Of a stretch of 35,962 nt of DNA, positions 23,927 to 31,541 are shown one piece after another (within the stretch, counting starts at the first letter, position 1; the number at the start of each line of letters is the position of its first letter). Origin of the DNA: Burkholderiales bacterium (lineage in GTDB: Bacteria > Pseudomonadota > Gammaproteobacteria > Burkholderiales > Burkholderiaceae_C); NCBI GenBank assembly GCA_016000195.1, contig JAECRO010000029.1, forward strand, positions 1 to 35,962, read 5' to 3'. Below the pieces are notes generated by a model that worked only from the letters and a program-made list of their open reading frames with translations, ran no database searches and was not told where the DNA came from. Position numbers and translations under genes: made by a program.

Positions 23927-23945
23927 GCTGGACAACCTTTTTCAC

Positions 23946-23973
23946 CTTTTTGACCGTTTTGACCGTTTTGACC
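23946..23973 (+). repeat. Short tandem repeat before the thiolase gene
   Basis: The 9-base unit GTTTTGACC occurs twice at 23956-23973, preceded by a variant CTTTTTGACC. It lies 20 bases before the thiolase start codon and may affect the leader, but no function is known. Confidence 0.5.
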
Positions 23974-23993
23974 TTAACTCAAGAGACAAGAAC

Positions 23994-25202
23994 ATGACCC
24001 TCAACCAAGCCTTTATCTGCGACGCCATCCGTACCCCTTTTGGCCGCTACGGCGGCGCCCTGAGCAGCGTGCGCACCGACGACCTGGGTGCCATTCCCAT
24101 CCGCGCCTTGATGGCGCGCAACCCGAATGTGGACTGGCAGGCCGTCACCGACGTGATCTACGGCTGCGCCAACCAGGCCGGCGAAGACAACCGCAACGTC
24201 GCCCGCATGTCCAGCCTGCTGGCCGGCTTGCCGGTTGAAGTGCCGGGCGCGACCATCAACCGCCTGTGCGGCTCCAGCCTGGATGCGCTGGGCACGGCCG
24301 CGCGCGCCATCAAGTCGGGCGAAGCGGGCCTGATGATTGCCGGCGGCGTCGAGAGCATGAGCCGTGCACCATTCGTGATGCCGAAGGCCGAGAGCGCCTT
24401 CAGCCGCAGCAATGCGGTGTACGACACCACCATTGGCTGGCGCTTCGTCAACAAGCTGATGAAGGCCCGGTACGGCATCGACTCCATGCCTGAGACGGCC
24501 GAGAACGTGGCGACCGATTTCGGCATCGAACGCGAGGCGCAAGACCGCATGGCCATGAACAGCCAGCTGCGCGCCGTGGCCGCGCAACAGGCCGGCCATC
24601 TGGCCCGCGAGATCATCGGCGTGAGCATTCCGCAGAAAAAGGGCGATGCCCTTCTCGTGGACCAGGACGAGCACCCGCGCGCCACCAGCCTGGAAGCGCT
24701 CGCCAGGCTCAAGGGCGTGGTCCGGCCTGACGGCACGGTCACGGCCGGCAACGCCAGCGGCGTGAATGACGGCGCTTGCGCGCTGCTGCTGGCCGACGAG
24801 GCCACTGCCGCGAAAAATGGCCTGGTGCCGCGTGCCCGCGTGGTGGGCATGGCCACGGCCGGCGTGGCGCCGCGCATCATGGGCTTTGGCCCGACGCCCG
24901 CGACGCAAAAAGTGCTGGCCCTGACCGGCCTGACCATCGGCCAGATGGACGTGATCGAGCTGAACGAAGCGTTTGCCGCGCAAGGCCTGGCCGTGCTGCG
25001 CGCGCTGGGCCTGAGCGACGACGATGCCCGCGTCAACGCCTGGGGCGGCGCGATTGCGCTGGGCCATCCGCTGGGCGCCAGCGGCGCGCGCCTGGCCACC
25101 ACGGCGGTCAACCGGCTGCACCAGACCGGCGGTCGCTACGCGCTGTGCACCATGTGCATTGGCGTGGGGCAGGGCATTGCCGTGATCCTGGAACGGGTTT
25201 GA
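23994..25202 (+). CDS. pcaF: 3-oxoadipyl-CoA thiolase (beta-ketoadipyl-CoA thiolase)
   Basis: A 402-residue thiolase that splits 3-oxoadipyl-CoA into succinyl-CoA and acetyl-CoA, the last step of the beta-ketoadipate pathway. It starts AFICDAIRTPFGRYGGALSSVRTDDLGA, a PcaF/PaaJ-type N-terminus. The acyl-binding Cys lies in NRLCGSSLDALGTAARAI, the conserved GGVESMSRAPFVM follows, and the C-terminal motifs are NAWGGAIALGHPLGASGAR (catalytic His) and ALCTMCIGVGQG (second Cys). Length and motifs are complete, so it is likely active. Its neighbours on both sides are pseudogenes, which leaves it without the CoA-transferase step here. It may serve phenylacetate or another pathway instead. Confidence 0.93.
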   Translation: MTLNQAFICDAIRTPFGRYGGALSSVRTDDLGAIPIRALMARNPNVDWQAVTDVIYGCANQAGEDNRNVARMSSLLAGLPVEVPGATINRLCGSSLDALGTAARAIKSGEAGLMIAGGVESMSRAPFVMPKAESAFSRSNAVYDTTIGWRFVNKLMKARYGIDSMPETAENVATDFGIEREAQDRMAMNSQLRAVAAQQAGHLAREIIGVSIPQKKGDALLVDQDEHPRATSLEALARLKGVVRPDGTVTAGNASGVNDGACALLLADEATAAKNGLVPRARVVGMATAGVAPRIMGFGPTPATQKVLALTGLTIGQMDVIELNEAFAAQGLAVLRALGLSDDDARVNAWGGAIALGHPLGASGARLATTAVNRLHQTGGRYALCTMCIGVGQGIAVILERV

Positions 25203-25207
25203 GCGCG

Positions 25208-25585
25208 ATGACCGCACCCTTGACTGAAGTCACGGTCGTCACCGGCGCCAGTTCAGGCATTGGCCGCTCCATTGCCGAGGCCTGCTGGCGCAAGGCAACA
25301 ACGTGGTCAACCTCGACTACGTTCTGCCCGACTGGAGCCATTTGCAGCTCGTGTCCTCCCAGGCCGACCCTGCGCGCCTGCGGCCAGGGCCGCATCGTCA
25401 ACATGTCCTCGTGCGCCGCGCTGGGCAAGGTGGACCGCATCGTGTATGCGGCCACCAAGGCCGGAATGATCGGCATGACGCGCACGCTGGCCATGGAACT
25501 CGGCCGCGACGGCATCACCGTGAATGCGCTTGGCCCCGGGCCGAGCGCCACCGAACTGTTCCGCAAGAGCAGCCCCGAGGGCGCG
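25208..25585 (+). pseudogene. SDR-family oxidoreductase remnant
   Basis: The frame begins with VTVVTGASSGIGRSIAE, the NAD(P)-binding TGxxxGIG motif. After a small frameshift it continues QGNNVVNLDYVLPDWSHLQLVSSQADP. It then jumps to GRIVNMSSCAALGKVDRIVYAATKAGMIGMTRTLAMELGRDGITVNALGPGPSATELF with the YxxxK pair, and ends abruptly where a transporter fragment starts. About 60 central residues and the C-terminus are missing. Confidence 0.8.
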
Positions 25586-25822
25586 TGGCCAATGTGCCAA
25601 CCTGCTGGTCGCCAATCCGGCGCAGCCCTTCAAGACCGTCAAGGAACTGATTGCCTACGCCAAGACCAATCCGGGCAAGCTCAACTTCGGCTCATCCGGC
25701 AACGGCAGTTCCATCCACCTGTCGGGCGAGCTGTTCAAGGCCATGGCGAAAGTCGAGATGCAGCATGTGCCGTACAAGGGCAGCGCCTCCGCCATGACCG
25801 ACCTGCTGGGCAACCAGCATCG
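25586..25822 (+). pseudogene. Bug/TctC tripartite tricarboxylate receptor fragment
   Basis: The frame reads NLLVANPAQPFKTVKELIAYAKTNPGKLNFGSSGNGSSIHLSGELFKAMAKVEMQHVPYKGSASAMTDLLGNQ, the central part of a periplasmic Bug-type solute receptor. Both ends are absent. It is fused directly to the SDR remnant upstream. These receptors are very numerous in Comamonadaceae. Confidence 0.85.
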
Positions 25823-25870
25823 GCATCTGCTCATTGAGCGCCAGGTGAACCCCGGTGGCGGTGCGCCGCC

Positions 25871-26104
25871 ATGGCGGTTTTCTTTTTCGTCATCAACCTG
25901 TCCAAGTGGATTCCCTACGCCTGGCTGGGCCTGCTCGACTGGCGCAACATGGCGACTTCGCTGGTGCTGCTGCCGCTGGCGCCGGTGGGCGTGTGGATAG
26001 GCGTGCGCATGGCCCGGAGCATCAGCCCGCTCTGGTTTTACCGCTTTCTTTATGGCGGCATGCTGCTGACCGGCATCAAGCTGCTGTGGGACGGGTTCGC
26101 TTGA
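25871..26104 (+). pseudogene. TSUP (TauE/SafE) permease C-terminal fragment
   Basis: 77 codons read FFFVINLSKWIPYAWLGLLDWRNMATSLVLLPLAPVGVWIGVRMARSISPLWFYRFLYGGMLLTGIKLLWDGF. These are the last helices of a sulfite or organosulfonate exporter-type permease. The usual N-terminal helices are missing, so this is a tail left by deletion. Confidence 0.8.
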
Positions 26105-26105
26105 A

Positions 26106-26134
26106 TGCTATTTAAATGATAGCTGCTTACGCAC
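26106..26134 (+). repeat. Dispersed repeat, copy D
   Basis: TGCTATTTAAATGATAGCTG followed by CTTACGCAC matches the other copies. It starts just after the stop of the permease fragment, and on the other strand it supplies the end of an unrecognised frame. Confidence 0.6.
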
Positions 26135-26270
26135 GCCAGTATTGCGCAGGAGCCTGTTTTCATCATCAGGCGGGTTGAAGGCCGCATCGAACAACTGCTT
26201 CCAGATGTAGTCGCCCAGCTCGGCCTTGTGCCCACCCGCTGAAGCCGAAAGGGGAATTTCAACGCAGTTC
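26108..26270 (-). pseudogene. Unrecognised C-terminal protein remnant
   Basis: A minus frame reads VEIPLSASAGGHKAELGDYIWKQLFDAAFNPPDDENRLLRNTG and ends in the dispersed repeat. It has no start codon or ribosome binding site. The composition looks like real protein, but I do not recognise the family. The rest of the gap to 26521 holds no gene that I can see, apart from the ribosome binding site of the histidine kinase. Confidence 0.3.
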
Positions 26271-26521
26271 TTACTCTAAAAAAACAGCCTAACTGGGTAG
26301 GGCACTCTGTAACAGCGATAACTGTTTGTAGTTAAGGTCGCTCATTCATCGATCTGCGTACCCATTTGCTTTAAGGTCAAAACATTACATGAACAGATAG
26401 AACGATGCGCATTTGCCGGTCAGTCCCTCAGCGAAGCCTTCAGAACCCTTTTGCTCTTTTGGAAAAAGCAGCAATTGCCCTGAAAACCAGACGGCGCCTG
26501 CGACATCCTTCAGGGGAATAT

Positions 26522-27340
26522 ATGAAGAATCATGTTGATTTTGACCTGACATCGAAAGCATTGGTCAGAGTGGAGCGTTGGGCCGCGTGCCGCCAGATGT
26601 GCGACCGGCAGCCTTCTGCGCAAGCGGTTGCTGTTGATGCGACGGCGGAGCTGACCGATGCGGCGCGGCTTTGGGAAGAGCGCCGGGCCTTTGCTGTGGC
26701 CGCCAACGCCATCCGCGAGGAAGAAAAGGCCCGCCTGGCCCGGGAGCTGCACGATGAGCTTGCGCAGTCGCTGACGGCATTGAAGATGGACACCCTCTGG
26801 ATCCGCGACCATGCGGGCGCCCAGTCCGCAATGGTGGCTGCAAAGCTCACTGAAATGGTGGAAATGCTTGATCGCACGGTTGCCGCGACGCGCCGCATGG
26901 CTGCCGACTTGCGGCCGCTGCTGCTGGATGATCTGGGTCTGGTGCCCGCCATCGAGTGGCTCGCCAGCAGGTTCACGCAGCGTTGCGGGGTTCCCTGCGC
27001 GCTCTCGGTCAATGGCGGGCTGGGGCTGGAGTTGCCCGAGCCTTATGCCACCGCGGTGTTCCGTATCGTTCAGGAGTCACTGAACAATGTTGCCAAGCAT
27101 GCCGCCGCCTCGCAGGTGGCGGTCACGCTGGACAAGACCCTGGATACGGTCAGGCTGGTGGTGCAGGACGATGGTTGCGGATTTGTTTCAGCTGCTGCGC
27201 GCAAGCCGCAATCGCTGGGGCTTATGGGTTTGCGCGAACGCGCGCAATTGCTCGGTGGAAGCGTTTCCATCGGCAGCGCCCCCGGGAAAGGGACTTGCGT
27301 CGAGGTCAGCATGCCCCTGGATCCGTTGGGAGTCCTGTGA
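26522..27340 (+). CDS. NarL-type soluble histidine kinase (HisKA_3)
   Basis: A 272-residue kinase without transmembrane segments or a recognised sensor domain. A helical N-terminus of about 60 residues leads to the HisKA_3 dimerisation motif EEKARLARELHDELAQSLTALKMD, with the phosphoacceptor His77. The ATPase domain has RIVQESLNNVAKHAAAS (N box), VQDDGCGF (G1) and GLMGLRERAQLLGGSVSIGSAPGKGTCVEVSMPL (G2). The start at 26522 follows AGGGGAATAT. The stop overlaps the response regulator ATG (TGATG). Input may come through the short N-terminus (it has Cys23 and Cys27) or from a partner protein. The context with an FNR-type regulator suggests redox or oxygen sensing, which is an inference. Confidence 0.9.
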   Translation: MKNHVDFDLTSKALVRVERWAACRQMCDRQPSAQAVAVDATAELTDAARLWEERRAFAVAANAIREEEKARLARELHDELAQSLTALKMDTLWIRDHAGAQSAMVAAKLTEMVEMLDRTVAATRRMAADLRPLLLDDLGLVPAIEWLASRFTQRCGVPCALSVNGGLGLELPEPYATAVFRIVQESLNNVAKHAAASQVAVTLDKTLDTVRLVVQDDGCGFVSAAARKPQSLGLMGLRERAQLLGGSVSIGSAPGKGTCVEVSMPLDPLGVL

Positions 27341-27984
27341 TGATCAGGATCGTGATTGCGGACGACCATGCCATCGTCAGGGAAGGACTCAAGCGCATTG
27401 TCACTTTGGCTGAAGACATGACGGTGGTCGGGGAAGCCGCGAACGGAGCGGAAGTCATGCAGCAGGTGCGGGAGTCCGATTTCGATGTGCTGGTGCTCGA
27501 CTTGTCCATGCCCGGGCGCAGTGGCATGGAGTTGATCAAGCTGGTGCGGTGCGAAAAACCCAGGCTTCGCATCCTGGTGCTCAGCATGCATGAGGAACTC
27601 CAATATGCCGTTCGCTCCATCAAGTCCGGTGCCAGCGGCTACCTGACCAAGGAAAGCGCGCCGCTGCAGCTGATGCAGGTGTTGCGCAAGATTGCCGCAG
27701 GCGGCGCTTTCATCAGCACCGGGGTGGCTGAACAGCTGGCGCTGGGATCGATGCTGGGCTCAACCACAGCAGCGCATGAAAAGCTGACGGACCGGGAGTT
27801 CGAGGTCTTCCGGTTGATCGCCACAGGCATGTCGGTAACGGATATTGCAGGACGGCTGAACCTTTCGGCAAAAACCATCAGCACCCACAAAGCCAATCTG
27901 ATGCAGAAGATGAGCCTGCAAAACCAGAGTGAACTGATTCGCTATGCCATCAAGCATGGCGTTACCGAGCCTCTGGAGCCGTAA
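27340..27984 (+). CDS. NarL/FixJ-family response regulator
   Basis: A 214-residue two-domain regulator. The receiver has the acidic pair D8-D9, the phosphoacceptor D54 in LVLDLSMPG and K104 in GYLTKES. The output is a LuxR-type HTH, LTDREFEVFRLIATGMSVTDIAGRLNLSAKTISTHKANLMQKMSLQNQSELIRYA, close to NarL/UhpA-type regulators. It is translationally coupled to the kinase gene and is its likely partner. Target genes cannot be read from the sequence, although the downstream receiver and FNR-type genes are on the same strand. Confidence 0.93.
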   Translation: MIRIVIADDHAIVREGLKRIVTLAEDMTVVGEAANGAEVMQQVRESDFDVLVLDLSMPGRSGMELIKLVRCEKPRLRILVLSMHEELQYAVRSIKSGASGYLTKESAPLQLMQVLRKIAAGGAFISTGVAEQLALGSMLGSTTAAHEKLTDREFEVFRLIATGMSVTDIAGRLNLSAKTISTHKANLMQKMSLQNQSELIRYAIKHGVTEPLEP

Positions 27985-28179
27985 ATGCCTTCTTTGATGA
28001 ATCTGCGCCCGCGCAACCTTCACCCGTCCGGCTTGGGCGCAAGCCTTTCATGCATGGCGCTTGACCGGGATTGGTTTAGGGGTGATCGGCACAGGCCATG
28101 GGCGGATCCAGAGTTTTCTGATGCTGCCTGTCAGGCAACGCTCATGGCGGGCGGTATTGAGGGGCGCCACATTACAGGG

Positions 28180-28569
28180 ATGGATCAGAAAAATACCGCT
28201 TTGAGGATTTTTATTGCAGATGACTCCTCCCTCATACGGGAGCGCGTCGCTTCAATGCTGCGCGCTTGCGCAATGACGATCGTCGGTCAGGCCGAAACGC
28301 CGCAAGACTCCATCGAGGGCATTCTGGCCGTCTATCCCGACGTTGTCGTGCTCGACGTTCAACTGGAAGGCGGCTCGGGTCTGCAGGTATTGCGAGCGAT
28401 TCGCCACGCAGCGCCGGACATTGCATTTGTCATTTTCAGCAACAGCTCGGACCCGGGTTATCGCAAGTGCTACCTGGGCGCTGGAGCCGATCATTTTCTC
28501 GACAAGAGCCATGAATTCGATCAACTCGCGAAAGCGGTGTTCAACGCCTCGCAACATGCCGACTATTGA
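28180..28569 (+). CDS. Stand-alone receiver-domain protein
   Basis: A 129-residue CheY-like receiver with no output domain: acidic pair D14-D15, phosphoacceptor D59 in VVVLDVQLEGGSG, and K109 in HFLDKSHEF. The ATG at 28180 follows ACAGGG and begins just before the fold. The open frame extends upstream to 27985 but gives no domain there, leaving a gap of about 195 bases after the NarL-type regulator. It may be a phosphate sink for the adjacent kinase or a protein-interaction regulator. Confidence 0.85.
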   Translation: MDQKNTALRIFIADDSSLIRERVASMLRACAMTIVGQAETPQDSIEGILAVYPDVVVLDVQLEGGSGLQVLRAIRHAAPDIAFVIFSNSSDPGYRKCYLGAGADHFLDKSHEFDQLAKAVFNASQHADY

Positions 28570-28604
28570 AATTTCAGAGCCTGTATAAAAAAGGAGCATT
28601 CATC

Positions 28605-29390
28605 ATGTCTGCCGTTCTCGAAGCTTTAGCCTCACCCCTGGAACCTCGCGTTCTGCCGCAGGCGCCCACATCCGCACCAGTGATGCCCTTGAGGATGCGC
28701 TGCTCAAGTTGCCATCTGGGGGGCTTATGCCTGCCCTGCGGAACGGCCGTGAGCGACGTGCAGCGCCTGGACGAATTCAGGTTCGGCCGGCGCAAGGTCA
28801 AGACAGGGCAGACCCTGTACCGCGAGGGCGACCGCTTTCAGTTCTTTTATGCCGTGCGCAGCGGCACCTTCAAGTCCAAGCTGATGCTTGCAGACGGAAG
28901 AGAGCAGGTCAACGGGTTTTGCATGACCGGCGAAATCATGGGCCTGGACGGAGTCGCCTATGGCAGCCATGCCAGCAGCGCCATTGCGCTGGAGGACGCC
29001 GAAGTCTGCGCCATTCCCTATGTCCAGCTTAGCGAACTGGCCGCGGGCAACGCCGGCCTGCAGCAGGTGTTTGCACGAATCATGAGCCGCGAGATTTTGC
29101 GCGAGCACAGCTTGATGACCCTGCTTGGAAGCATGAATGCCGAAGAGCGGCTGGCCGCTTTCTTGCTGAACCTGTCGCACCGCCTGAAGGTGCGCGGCTA
29201 TTCGGCCGTTGAATTTCATCTGCGGATGTCGCGCGCCGAGATTGGCAGCTACCTTGGCATGACGCTGGAAACCGTCAGCCGGACCTTTTCTGCCTTTCAG
29301 CAGTTGCGTCTGCTTGAAGTGGACAAGCGCCATGTCCGGCTTATCGACGTCGATGGTTTGACGCGGGCTTTCAAGATGCGCTTGAATTAA
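28605..29390 (+). CDS. fnr: FNR-type [4Fe-4S] transcriptional regulator (CRP/FNR family)
   Basis: A 261-residue oxygen-responsive regulator. The N-terminal cysteines are C33-x2-C36-x5-C42-x2-C45, and the distant ligand is C135 in AEVCAIPY, equivalent to E. coli FNR Cys122. Four of these five can hold an oxygen-labile [4Fe-4S] cluster. The cyclic-nucleotide-binding-like barrel spans about 55-160, a dimer helix follows, and then the HTH RMSRAEIGSYLGMTLETVSRTFSAFQQL at about 207-234. Its ETVSR matches the FNR recognition helix, so FNR-type TTGAT-N4-ATCAA boxes are expected. The ATG follows AAGGAG at 28591-28596. It is the last gene of a regulatory cluster. Confidence 0.93.
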   Translation: MSAVLEALASPLEPRVLPQAPTSAPVMPLRMRCSSCHLGGLCLPCGTAVSDVQRLDEFRFGRRKVKTGQTLYREGDRFQFFYAVRSGTFKSKLMLADGREQVNGFCMTGEIMGLDGVAYGSHASSAIALEDAEVCAIPYVQLSELAAGNAGLQQVFARIMSREILREHSLMTLLGSMNAEERLAAFLLNLSHRLKVRGYSAVEFHLRMSRAEIGSYLGMTLETVSRTFSAFQQLRLLEVDKRHVRLIDVDGLTRAFKMRLN

Positions 29391-29445
29391 CCTATTTCCG
29401 GCAGTTAAAGCCATCCAGCCCAGCGGCAAGCTAGACTGGGAGGCA

Positions 29446-30010
29446 GTTTCAACGAATTTGCAGGAGTCACCAGATGGGTGAAGCAAAAAGGCGCGAAAAA
29501 CTTGCCCTGACGCAGGCCCTGGAGGCCATGGCTGTGGACACGCCCGGTGGCCGAATTCACGTGCAATGGGGCCACACGGCCAGCGCTTCGCCGAACGCGC
29601 AACTGACGTTCTTTGCCGAGTTCCTGGCCACCACCGGCCTCTACGAATCCTGGGTCGACAGCTGCCCCTGAGCTACAGCAGCCCGAACGCGCCGAGCCAA
29701 CGCGATGTGCTGGGCACCTGGCGCCCGGATGGAGGCCATCACCAGCCGCGCCTTGCTGCTGGCCGGTGTGGGCCGGGCGGTCAGGCATGCCGGGCAGACC
29801 ACGCTGCACTTGACGCCGATGCATGCAGCCGTGGACAAGCTGGCGGCGCTCATCACCCATATCCGTGCGGCTCTCGGTCATGTGAGGTCAGTTGCGGAGC
29901 AGTTGCCCAAGGCCAACCGCTGGAAGGCATTTGTGGACTATGTGGTGGCGAAAATCACCCGACCGCTGCCGCCTTGGTCTCCACCTGACCCGCTCGGGTT
30001 GGTTGGGTAA
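29446..30010 (+). pseudogene. DDE transposase, copy 2, internal deletion and frameshifts
   Basis: The ATG at 29474 follows AGGAGTCACC and begins MGEAKRREKLALTQALEAM, as in the copy at 21. The frame reaches ESWVDSCP and stops. The next frame continues LSYSSPNAPSQRDVLGTW to about 29721. The original frame then resumes with MEAITSRALLLAGVGRAVRHAGQTTLHLTPMHAAVDKLAALITHIRAALGHV and runs to the C-terminus at 30010. From memory of the family, about 300 central codons with the DDE residues are missing. Both coding ends are kept, as in the IS4-like element at 10497. The stop codon overlaps the presumed IS66 left end. Confidence 0.7.
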
Positions 30011-30153
30011 CTGCCGGATTTAGGATGAACGGATGGCCTGCCCCAAGGGGCGCGCACGGGGAGCCGGGCGGACGCAACACCCCATGCGGGGTCTACCCGC
30101 AACCGTGAAACCCCTTCTGTTGGCGCGCCGGTTTTTCTGGCAAAGTGGTCTGC

Positions 30154-31511
30154 ATGAGTTCACACGCGCTGCTGCTGCAACAAATCGATGCTTTGGAGCA
30201 AGGTGTCGCGCAGCGTGACTTGGAGATCGGCGCGCTGCGCCTGGCCATCGACAAACTCACCCTGGAGCTGTTCCATCTCAGGCGCATGCGCTACGGGCGA
30301 TCAAGCGAGAAGGTGGACAGTCCCGAGTTGCCGCTGAAGTTGCCCGGCGCGGCGTTGTAGCCCACCCCCTGCGTCGCTTAAGCAGTCCCCGGGCGCTGCT
30401 CAGGGGGTCGATCTGGCGGACGCCCGCCAAAAGCGCCAGGCCACTTCCTGCCGCACCGCCCCCCCGCCAGCTGCCCGGGCACCTGCCGCGCCAGGAGGTG
30501 ATGCACCTCACATCAAGCGACTGCACCTGCCAGGAGTGCGGCACCGAACTGCGCCAGATTGGCCAGGACACCTCCGAAGTGCTGGAGTACCAGCCTGGTG
30601 TCTTCAAGGTCATGCGCCACGTGCGCCCCCGGTTCGCCTGTGCCCGCTGCCACACGATCGTGCAGGCGAGCGCGCCGAGCCGCCCCATTGATCGCGGCCT
30701 GGGCGGCGCCGGCGTCATCACGCAGGTGCTGGTGGGCAAGTTCTGCGACCACCTGCCCCTTTACCGCCAGAGCCAGATCTACGCCCGCCAGGGCGTGGTG
30801 CTTGAGCGCTCCACACTGGCGGACTGGGTGGCCGGCGCGGCGCGGCTGCTCCAGCCTTTGGCCGACGCGGTGCGCCGCTACGTTCTGAGCGCGGGCAAGC
30901 TCCACACCGATGACACGCCCGTGCCGGTGCTCAGCCCGGGCCGGGGCACGACCCGCACGGCCCGGCTGTGGGTGTATGCGCGTGACGACCGCCCCGGCGG
31001 CGATGCGTCGCCGCCAGCGGTGTGGTTTGAGTATTCCCCGGACCGCAAGGGTGAGCATCCCAGGGGCCACTTGGCAGGCTTTGCCGGCACCTTGCAGGCC
31101 GACGCCTTTGCAGGCTACGACGCCCTGTTTGCCGATGGCCAGGTGGTGGAAGCTGCTTGCTGGGCTCACGCCCGGCGTAAATACTATGAAATCCACAAGG
31201 GCCAGGATGAGATGCCGGGCACGCTGGCCCATCAGGCGCTGCTGCGCATCGGGGCGCTGTACGCCATCGAGAAAGATATTCGGGGCAAATCCGCTGAGGA
31301 GCGCCGGCGCCAGCGGCAAAGCCGCGCCAAACCCCTGGTCGAGGCGCTGCACGGCTGGCTCCAGGACGCCCTGGGCCAGCTCTCGGCCAAGTCGTCCATG
31401 GCGCTGGCCATTGGCTACTCGCTCAACCATTGGCAGGCCCTTGTGCGTTTCGTGGACGACGGGCACATCGAGATGGACAACAACGCGGCCGAGCGGGCGC
31501 TGCGCGCAGTC
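30154..31511 (+). pseudogene. IS66 transposase, N-terminal and central part
   Basis: 30154-30360 reads the leucine-zipper-like N-terminus (LLLQQIDALEQGVAQRDLEIGALRLAIDKL...RRMRYGRSSEKVD). After a frame change it resumes at about 30450 with RQLPGHLPRQEVMHLTSSDCTCQECGTELRQIG, a zinc-finger-like segment. The DDE domain follows, with LADWVAGAARLL, KLHTDDTPVPVL, LQADAFAGYDALF, AACWAHARRKYYEIH and MDNNAAERALRAV. The frame is cut at 31511/31512 within the conserved AERALRAV-LGRKN motif by another element. The remainder lies at 34132-34263. Confidence 0.9.
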
Positions 31512-31520
31512 GTGATGACG
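31505..31520. other. attL-like junction of the recombinase element
   Basis: IS66 sequence CGCAGTC ends at 31511, the proposed crossover GT is 31512-31513, and the element begins GATGACG. On the minus strand the element end contains a ribosome binding site (GAGGGG) and an ATG at 31527-31525 that points outward. Confidence 0.65.
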
Positions 31521-31541
31521 TGTTCATAGTGCCCCTCTTCG

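Noticed and set aside
26320..26521. An FNR box or sigma-54 promoter before the histidine kinase
   Set aside because: No TTGAT-N4-ATCAA or GG-N10-GC pattern of acceptable quality was found by eye.
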